A DNA stretch of 64,000 nucleotides from Schistocerca nitens (lineage: Eukaryota; Arthropoda; Insecta; Orthoptera; Acrididae). This document shows, one piece after another, positions 56,886 through 64,000 of this stretch. Each line of letters starts with the position of its first letter. The first letter of the stretch is position 1. The stretch covers positions 181,246,178 to 181,310,177 of the forward strand of contig NC_064622.1 of assembly GCF_023898315.1 (NCBI RefSeq), in the 5' to 3' direction. Made by a program: the position numbers and the translations under genes. Below the pieces are notes generated by a model. The model was not told the DNA's origin. It saw nothing but the letters and a program-made list of their open reading frames with translations, and made no database searches.

Positions 56886-57718
56886 CTTAAAATTTGTCGA
56901 AAGTCGCTCTCATTATGAAACACGAATGGGTCTGGCCTGGGTAAGTTGGACTCCGTTCTAAGCAAAAGCTAATTTTCCACACATCTCAATGCTCATAACT
57001 CGTATCTCCTTAACTTTGTGTCTTACAATGATATAAGTTTGCAGGTATACTCAGTGGTATGTGAATAGTGTCTGCAAAATGTTTTGCGAATAGAGTTAGT
57101 AGTAGGGAAGAATGAAATAAAACTCTCATGACTGACGCTGAAGTTTTACTGCACAAACCGCGAAAATGTAACAAGCGTCTTTTATTTATTTATTTATTTG
57201 AGGGCGTGACAGCAAGAAAAAATTTAGAAAAGGTTTGAAATTTTGTATAGTCGGTTGAAAGTCCCTTAGTGGTCGCTTTCTTAAACATGGTGTGAATTTT
57301 CTCGCCTTCAATTACGATGCCTCAAGAGGTACAGAGTTTCTAACTTTAGTGTGTGGCTTGTATATAGAGTTCACCAGGAGACTGGTGAAAAATTCATTAA
57401 ATTCTTGTACCTCAAAATAGATAGCACAATAAACACACATAGTTTCAAAATATATATATAATTAGCGACAACGGACACTGTAATACATTCATGTTCACAA
57501 CACACAATGTCCCATAAACATGCTGCCTTCGATGCCATGGTACATTATGTTACATTCATACCAACATCAAAACAGAGTTTTCAGGCAGAATTAGACACCA
57601 TTAAATGTATTGCATCAAACAATGATTATTAATTAATTGACAACATGTTACATAAGAACAAAGAAGAAAATGCTACCCTATGTGTATGTCCCCCGTGCAG
57701 CAATCATCACATCATAAA
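56886..57718. other. No recognisable feature
   Basis: Non-coding. A TTTA repeat at about 57179-57199. Confidence 0.45.
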
Positions 57719-57729
57719 CCAATTGCTGT

Positions 57730-57932
57730 TCAAAAATGGTCAAATGTGTGTCAAATCTTATGGAACTTAACTGCTAAGGTAATCAGTCCCTAAGCTTACA
57801 CACTACTTAACCTAAATATCCCAAGGACAAACACACACACCCATGCCCGAGGGAGGACTCAAACCTCCGCCATGACCAGCCGCACAGTCTATGACTGCAG
57901 CGCCCTAGACCGCTCGGCTTATCCCGCGCGGC
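57730..57932 (-). mobile_element. Type 2 SINE, full length
   Basis: Reverse orientation. The head read on the minus strand is gccgcgcgggataagccgag, with B-box ggaggtttgagtcctccctc. The body contains runs like ttaggttaagtagtgtgtaa, reminiscent of type 1 but distinct. Perfect 11-bp duplication ccaattgctgt (57719-57729, 57933-57943). Confidence 0.93.
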
Positions 57933-58093
57933 CCAATTGCTGTACTATACCTTATTTAGGGAAGCTATCCGACAAATTAGCCAGATCCCCTCAAATCCTG
58001 TAAGTACAAAACTTCGTTTTATATAAGAGCCACTACAGCTCGTGTCCTATTCAACTGCGATGTCAAAACAGATTTATTAAGTAATAGTGGTGT

Positions 58094-58624
58094 TTACAGA
58101 ATTACTTGCAACCAAAAATCATTAAAATAAGGTGAAAATTGTAGCGTGGGCAACGACAACGATGTTGAAAAACATTGCTTTGAGAAAAACACGTTTAAGG
58201 TCTGACAAGTATTTATCACATAAAAAAGGGACAAAGCTTGAAACTTACGGAATATCATCGTTGTCTGGTCCATAATCACTATCTCCCCAGACATTGGATG
58301 GCCGCTTTCTGCTACTTTGATCTGGTAAGCCCTAATTTTCCTCCTGGAAGCCCATTTCGTCGCTGGGCGTATCGCAGCTGCCGTCTCTTCACAGAATCGG
58401 CGCATTTCATTGCCGATTCTCATTTGAAGGTCATTTGCCACCTGTCTTAATGCAGTATGGCCTACACCGAAAAGATAAGCGGCCAAATTTGAAGCAATGT
58501 TGTCACTTTCGCATCGGCTGGATGTTATTTTTGGATTGTATATCAAAATGACACTATTGAAACTTTGGTTCACATTTTTAGTAAAACCACCCAAACAACG
58601 CTCCAGCGTATCAGGTTTATCCAA
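58094..58624 (-). pseudogene. Mutator-like transposase fragment (tentative)
   Basis: Open for 176 codons on the minus strand. The first 40 residues, ERCLGGFTKNVNQSFNSVIL and the following NPKITSSR, resemble the 'CL-G-TQN-NESFNS--W---PK' signature I associate with insect Mutator-like element proteins. It then continues NIASNLAAYLFGVG, like the 'VA-AVF-FN-G' helix. After about residue 115 the frame looks non-coding. The flanks hold no other part. It could instead be a host-gene fragment. Confidence 0.5.
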
Positions 58625-59780
58625 ATCGGTATAATTAGGGAGCGTGAGTGCAGAACCGGTTTTCTAACGCGCACGCTCGGCTTCAAACGATTACAGAAAT
58701 CTTTACACTCGCATAATATTTTGGTGAACAATTATTCAATGTATATACATTCGCATTCCGTAATAAAAAAAATTTGAGTTTTTTCCACAGTCAGCTTGTC
58801 ATTCCCCCTTAAGGGAGCGGAGTACCACAGCTCCATGCCGGCCGCCAGCGGGCGAGTTGCTCGCTCCGGAATCTCTGGTACTCGCTCTATACAGGCAGAG
58901 GTCGCTGCTAAAGACCACGACCTTTTCGGAGCAAATTGAAACCTTTCGCGCCTCGTTGTGTATCAGCACATGCAGAAATTCCAACAGATGACTCGATGAA
59001 TATCGAAAGACAGCGACAGACGGCTGCACCGCGATCTTCAATTACTAGAGGCGACTAATCAGTGAATTCAGTTAGACGAACAATTCTAAAGGCAACCCAG
59101 GAAGTGAAGTATCTACCTTTACCAGCTTGGCTACACGTAAATATCTATAAGGCGAAGAAAAATGCCACACTTGGCGGCCGCCATGTGATTTCTCATCCGA
59201 AATTAGGACAAAAGTGTGCTTGTTAGCAAGGCCTAGTACCGACATTACGTTTAACAGAAAACCTATTTTAAAGACGAGTCTCTGGCAACGCTGTAATTGC
59301 GTGCAGCGTGTCCGAGAACAGGTAGCATGAACTCTTCTGTGTGCTGCAGCTCTCCCACTAGATTAGTGAGAGGAGGCAATGACGTGGAAAATGGACATCC
59401 AGACTCCCCGACGTTCGGCTTGGGTTCGCATCAAACAATTTTCAGACATAGCATAAATTTGCAACGAGTTTACACTTCAAAAGTGCGATATCTTGATTGT
59501 GTCTTTCCGTTACTGTTACCTTTACTTAAAAATTAAAACTTAAAATGAACTTCTTACAAACATAAAGGACCACGTTGTTTCGTCCATGACACAAATAAAG
59601 GCAACAAAAATAATCACGGATACAGTACCAATCCAATGAGGTGTAAAGAAAAACACAGTTGGTAGGCTACACTAGATAGCGCAGTAATGTCCAGGCTTAT
59701 CTTCACAGAGCTGCTGCATATACATATAAGCAACATTCACTTTAGAGAAGAAATTAAAAACGACCAACGCGTATTTGCAA
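58625..59780. other. No recognisable feature
   Basis: Mixed-composition non-coding DNA. Small frames at 58799-59041 and 59297-59536 have no motif. Confidence 0.4.
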
Positions 59781-61590
59781 ATACTTTGCCACTCGCTGGA
59801 TAATACTTCGCTGGGCCCTGTGTAACGCACCTGCATTCACCACTGCCGAAGCGGCATATAGTGAACTATTAGGTCTTGTACATCCGTGGGTGGAATACTA
59901 TCAACTTATCTTTTAAGCCAGAATGAGATTTTCACTCTGCAGCGGAGTGTGCGCTGATATGAAACTTCCTGGCAGATTAAAACTGTGTGCCCGACCGAGA
60001 CTCGAACTCGGGACCTTTGCCTTTCGCGGGCAAGTGCTCTACCATCTGAGCTACCGAAGCACGACTCAGGCCCGGTACTCACAGCTTTACTTCTGCCAGT
60101 ACCTCGTCTCCTACCTTCCAAACTTTACAGAAGCACTCCTACGAACCTTGCAGAACTAGCACTCCTGAAAGAAAGGATATTGCGGAGACATGGCTTAGCC
60201 ACAGCCTGGGGGATGTTTCCAGAATGAGATTTTCACTCTGCAGCGGAGTGTGCGCTGATATGAAACTTCCTGGCAGATTAAAACTACCAGGTAGAGCACT
60301 TGCCCGCGAAAGGCAAAGGTCCCGAGTTCGAGTCTCGGTCGGGCACACAGTTTTAATCTGCCAGGAAGTTTCATATCAGCGCACACTCCGATGCAGAGTG
60401 AAAATCTCATTCTGGAAACATCCCCCAGGCTGTGGCTAAGCCATGTCTCCGCAATATCCTTTCTTTCAGGAGTGCTAGTTCTGCAAGGTTCGCAGGAGAG
60501 CTTCTGTAAAGTTTGGAAGGTAGGAGACGAGGTACTGGCAGAAGTAAAGCTGTGGGTACCGGGCGTGAGTCGTGCTTCGGTAGCTCAGATGGTAGAGCAC
60601 TTGCCCGCGAAAGGCAAAGGTCCCAAGTTCGAGTCTCGGTCGGGCACACAGTTTTAATCTGCCAGGAAGTTTCTTATCTTTTAAGCGTCCCCACAGATAA
60701 AAATGTACTGAATTAAGGTCCAGGAATCGTGGAGGCCAGACCATCGGACCTAAACCACTAACCATTTCCCAGGAAAAATTTCATTTAAATAGTTACGCAC
60801 ATTCATCCCAGATATGGGAAACATAGCTGTGGTCGAAAAAGCAAGGGGAACATTTTCTAATGCGTCGGGCAAAGCACTGCCAAGAAACACAGGATACGGA
60901 GGAAAATTTCATTTGTCTGGCAATAGACAGGGGCGCGAAAGCTCACCTCCCACGATTCAAGCACAAAGGTTTATGCAAAAGAGTGCCTGAAAACCGCGTT
61001 CACGGGTGACATGTGAGTTGTGTTCCGACCAGTAATGGCTGTTGTGGAGGTTGATTCACGAGTGAAGCTAGACTTGTAGGTCCATATCACGTTACTTAAA
61101 AAGTGGTCCGTATCTTCCACTTGGTGTGAAAGTCATCGACAAAAATACACTCGTCGAATGCGGTCTTCTTACCGCTGATGGTGCGTTTGTAATGATACGG
61201 ATGCAGTACTTCATCGTGCAACCCTTCAGCAACTAGTCATTGAGATATCTGGAACTGTCTTGCAATGTAACAGGTACTTTTCACTGGTGATTGGTGAATG
61301 CTTTCATAAATCACGTTCTCTGTCTGTGGAGTACGCCTAGTCCATGGATGATCTCTGTCCGTTACTTGTGGACGAAGATTACCGGATTCCCAAAGGTGTT
61401 GCTCCAGGCGACGAAAAACATTATCATGATGGCGCCTTTGAGGGTGCTGTGCAGCATACGATCCAGCAGCAGCAGCAGCTTGGTTATCGGCTACACCAAT
61501 CAGCAAACGCATTTCGACGCAATCATGGATTTTGTACTCCATCGTTGGGGTGTACTCCATCTAACTTGACAGGACCAGTTATGGTTGTGC
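59780..61590 (-). pseudogene. DUF4817-type mariner-related transposase, split by a palindromic retroposon
   Basis: Minus-strand start near 61560: EYKIHDCVEMRLLIGVAD, SYAAQHPQRRHHDNVFRRL and TPQTENVIYESIHQSPVKS (DNA-binding half). Decayed middle, then GLGPMVWPPRFLDLNSVHF and YLWGRLKD at about 60740-60690. The reading resumes at 59904 with PPTDVQDLIVHYMPLRQW on the other side of the 755-bp insertion. The third catalytic block is altered (VHF for VDF). Terminal repeats were not identified. Confidence 0.72.
59918..60672. mobile_element. Palindromic tRNA-derived retroposon (type 3)
   Basis: 755 bp bounded by a perfect 13-bp duplication cttatcttttaag (59905-59917, 60673-60685), so it arrived as one unit. 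Three tRNA-like modules: reverse at 59985-60062, forward at 60287-60349, forward at 60573-60650, each with a B-box such as cccgagttcgagtctcgg. The left arm (about 59967-60286) is the near-perfect reverse complement of the right arm (about 60350-60672); the middle module forms the loop. A 67-bp direct repeat (59918-59984, 60220-60286) is also present. Confidence 0.88.
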
Positions 61591-61724
61591 ACTGCACAGA
61601 TAGCAGACATATTCAAGCAGTTTAATGGATCCCACTCTCACCTGATAGGCTATTGTCATGCGATAAAATTATGTCCCTCTTATAAACGTCGATAATTAGG
61701 GAACAGACGTCTAGAAAGTAAAAA

Positions 61725-61840
61725 AGGAACCTGAAGAGAATTCGAACCTTAGGAGCATGGTGGATGGAGGTTTGTTGTCCCTGCACTTTATTCATTGAGC
61801 TAGTACGATAGGTTGGGGCGATACACTTTCCTCTGTACAT
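61725..61840 (-). repeat. Possible tRNA-like fragment
   Basis: The minus strand contains tactagctcaatgaataaag (A-box-like) and aaggttcgaattctc (B-box-like). No target duplication and no second copy in the window. The rest of 61640-62546 shows nothing else apart from a G9 run near 62143. Confidence 0.35.
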
Positions 61841-62557
61841 CCCGAGGCGCTGCACAATGTGACAGTGTTGCCAACTCCTCGTTCACATGCACGTGTTTTC
61901 GAAATGCATCCGATATGATTTTGCTAGATGAACCTTTGTCTTGAATCTGGATGAGAAATCGCTTACCAACGTCCAAGGGCGGCATTTTTTTTCTTCACCC
62001 TGTATACATATTATAAAAGTATGTATGTTCCACATCCCCTCCTGAACTACTGTGTCGATTTCAGCTAAACTTGGTATACATATCAAGTACTGTCGGAACA
62101 GAAGCGATTTGAGGGTAAGAACCCCCTACCCTTGGTACGGGAGGGGGGGGGGATGAAATGTTGCTCACGATGTGCAAATAACAAAGATTATATTAATCCA
62201 TCATTTGAGAATGAGAGCACTAAGCGACTCGCAACCAACTTTACACACAATTTCTAACCTCTACGAGACATTTTCTCGCTGTCACTTCCAACGAAATGAT
62301 GAAAGGATAAAAGTTTATTGCTTACTACATATTTGTCTTTCATGCAGAAAAACTGCCACACCAAGCTTGATATTTCAATTTATTACCTCCTTATTACTAA
62401 CTTTATATACAACACATTTAGCAGGCAGTATTTTTCACATATATGAATGAATGTACTTGCAGAAATATATTATTGTACAACCCATAGTTCAGGGGATATG
62501 ACGTGAAAAAGCATTGAACTGCGCGAAATGAAACTGCAGGCTGAAATTCGCTAGACA

Positions 62558-62735
62558 AAAAAAAAAAAAATGGTTCAAATGGCTCTGAGCACTATGCGAC
62601 TTAACATCTGTGGTCATCAGTCCCCTAGAACTTAGAACTACTTAAACCTAACTAACGTAAGGACATCACACACATCCATGCCCGAGGCAGGATTCGAACC
62701 TGCGACCGTAGCAGTCGCGCGGTTCCGGACTGAGC
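62558..62735 (-). mobile_element. SINE (type 1), 5'-truncated
   Basis: Reverse orientation, preceded by an A13 run that is the reversed T-rich tail. The body is present, with the head cut after 'gcgcggttccggactgag', so about 30 bases of the tRNA part are missing. Perfect 11-bp duplication ttcgctagaca (62547-62557, 62736-62746). Confidence 0.92.
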
Positions 62736-62783
62736 TTCGCTAGACATACAGGTCAAAAATGTTTACAAATGAGCGCGAAATAA

Positions 62784-63478
62784 TGTAACGACCCCTTAGA
62801 AAAATTAATGAATGCCTGGGCTGGTAAGCCCCTACGTTATTTGATTTTCAAACAGCTGAGCAGAACTGAACGTACTCAGACATTTCGCTCTTTACCTATT
62901 CTGATCAGCACTAACATGACACAATATTTTTAGCGCAACGCAATCTGACTTTCAAAAATCCCTACAACAGAATGGCCCTGACTAACATTAAACTATACCT
63001 TTCACAAATCACTAACCTCATAAAAATCTTCGTTACTCAAGCTACTGCAATACAGCGAACGCCACTACTGCCAGCAAAATAAAGGATTCAAACTACTGAA
63101 GGCACTAACTACTGATACGCATAGTTAGCAAATGAAAGATTTTGATAGAGAACAAGCCATGTATTTACCTTAATAGTGTTCAAAAGCAATAATATATATA
63201 GCAGTTCATGACATCCATTCTTACAAATGTACTGTTTCTGATGAACACACTACCAGATCATCCGCTCTCAAAAATCCTCCATCTCACTTCCCCACATTCA
63301 CCAATGCTGGCGGCTCACCTCCAACTGCCCAACGGTACATGCTGTTAACAGCCAACAGCCCAACACTACAATATCGAACAACAATGCAAACCAGCCACAG
63401 ACTGCACACAGAACAGCCAGTGATTTTCAGAGCGCTATGTGGCGTTACCAATATAAAAACCTAAACAGCCTACTTACA
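62784..63478 (-). mobile_element. LTR (family B), 3' LTR of an LTR retrotransposon
   Basis: 695 bp, tgtaacgacccc ... tacttaca on the plus strand, so TG...CA on the minus. Next to it (63479-63500) the minus strand reads tggggagcatgggggct directly before TGTAAG, a purine-rich tract suitable for second-strand priming. This places the LTR at the 3' end of a minus-strand element whose body lies to the right. Confidence 0.75.
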
Positions 63479-64000
63479 TAGCCCCCATGCTCCCCACAAA
63501 AAATTTTACAAATTGTTTTTGGCAGTGGCCAATACAGATTTGAAAAAAATTTTCATAATTACAATAACAAAGAAATCAAATGCACACACTTATTGATACA
63601 ATGTTGGTCAAAAGCTAAAATTTTCTCACAGTCCATAAAGACAGTCCTGATCGTTCATCACAGTAAAATTGCAGTGTTTTTCTCAAAGTCTGAGCAGTAA
63701 AAGAAAATGCACATGGAAGTAGTGGATTTCCATGCAATCTTGAAGAAGTAGTATTGTCCTTCCAACGGAAAGACAGTGCTGACTCTTGACATGCAGACAG
63801 GTAATGGGCCACACCAGAGCAAACCCACATAAAATACATAAAAGATCAGAATAACTTTTGAAACATCAACTTCACACATGAGCATTAAAACTAAACAGAA
63901 TAAATAATGTCTAAACATCTTTACAAAGTAAATAACATATTATTAGAAAAATTCTACAACATAACTCTTATCAGCTAAACACATAAAGACAGGAAAAACA
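63479..64000 (-). mobile_element. Internal 3' non-coding part of the LTR retrotransposon
   Basis: A- and T-rich sequence without recognisable gag, pol or env motifs. The element should continue beyond 64000. Small frames at 63615-63918 have no motif. Confidence 0.5.

Noticed and set aside
60573..60650. Functional tRNA gene
   Set aside because: The module is repeated three times in one retroposon and elsewhere in the window, and the base before the anticodon is not the invariant T.
1..64000. CRISPR array, operon or bacterial system
   Set aside because: No regularly spaced repeats; the tRNA-derived SINEs, LINEs and solo LTRs show an animal genome.
1..64000. Host protein-coding exons
   Set aside because: No open frame with host-protein similarity or plausible splice borders was recognised. 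Every recognisable frame belongs to a mobile element; small exons cannot be excluded without transcript data.

Overview
The window is repeat-dense, intergenic-type insect DNA, most likely from an acridid grasshopper or locust (Schistocerca-like). This rests on my recognition of a tRNA-headed SINE that ends in a 'gctcagagccattt' tail, present here in nine insertions, together with the LINEs, Tc1/mariner elements and LTRs that accompany it. No host gene, exon, functional tRNA or rRNA could be supported. Every coding stretch I recognise is a transposon or retrotransposon protein, and only two are uninterrupted: a Tc1-type transposase (9015-10037) and the 5'-truncated reverse transcriptase of a CR1/L2-like LINE (35533-36852).

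Layout. 1-7440: a minus-strand Tx1/L1-like LINE (zinc-knuckle ORF1, endonuclease, reverse transcriptase), split by an RTE-like LINE (1556-4880, 9-bp target duplication) and a SINE. 8102-8294: SINE. 8771-10192: intact Tc1-type transposon, with a broken sister copy in opposite orientation at 22813-24235. 13542-14677: decayed Tc1 element beside a (TA)n tract. 15891-20560: SINE, then a minus-strand RTE-like LINE carrying a CR1/L2-like insertion. 22021-22043: a 23-bp SINE stub with its own target duplication. 24378-28355: tRNA-derived repeat, short inverted-repeat element, mariner-type remnants and a SINE. 28723-29632: 910-bp terminal-inverted-repeat element with a tRNA-like module in each arm. 29661-32740: second Tx1-like LINE with a SINE nested inside a SINE. 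33870-34250: Tc1 remnant. 35115-37666: Tc1 element carrying the CR1/L2-like LINE. 41147-44447: Jockey/CR1-group LINE flanked by 81-bp direct repeats and itself hit by a SINE and by a DUF4817-type mariner. 46050-49690: a four-level nest (pogo-like, then Tc1, then SINE, then solo LTR). 51990-56604: RTE tail, mariner-type remnant, decayed LINE and a second solo LTR. 57730-62735: SINEs, a Mutator-like fragment, and a 755-bp palindromic tRNA-loop retroposon inside a mariner-type transposase. 62784-end: LTR and internal 3' end of an LTR retrotransposon that continues past the window.

The parts do not form a pathway. Their value is a readable order of insertions: many elements keep exact target-site duplications, so the relative age of nested copies can be read directly. 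The most unusual structures are the palindromic tRNA-loop retroposon, the 81-bp direct repeats around a LINE, the two ultra-short (23 and 60 bp) retroposon stubs with 11-bp duplications, and a tRNA-like 5' head on an RTE-like LINE. Family assignments come from motif recognition without database searches.
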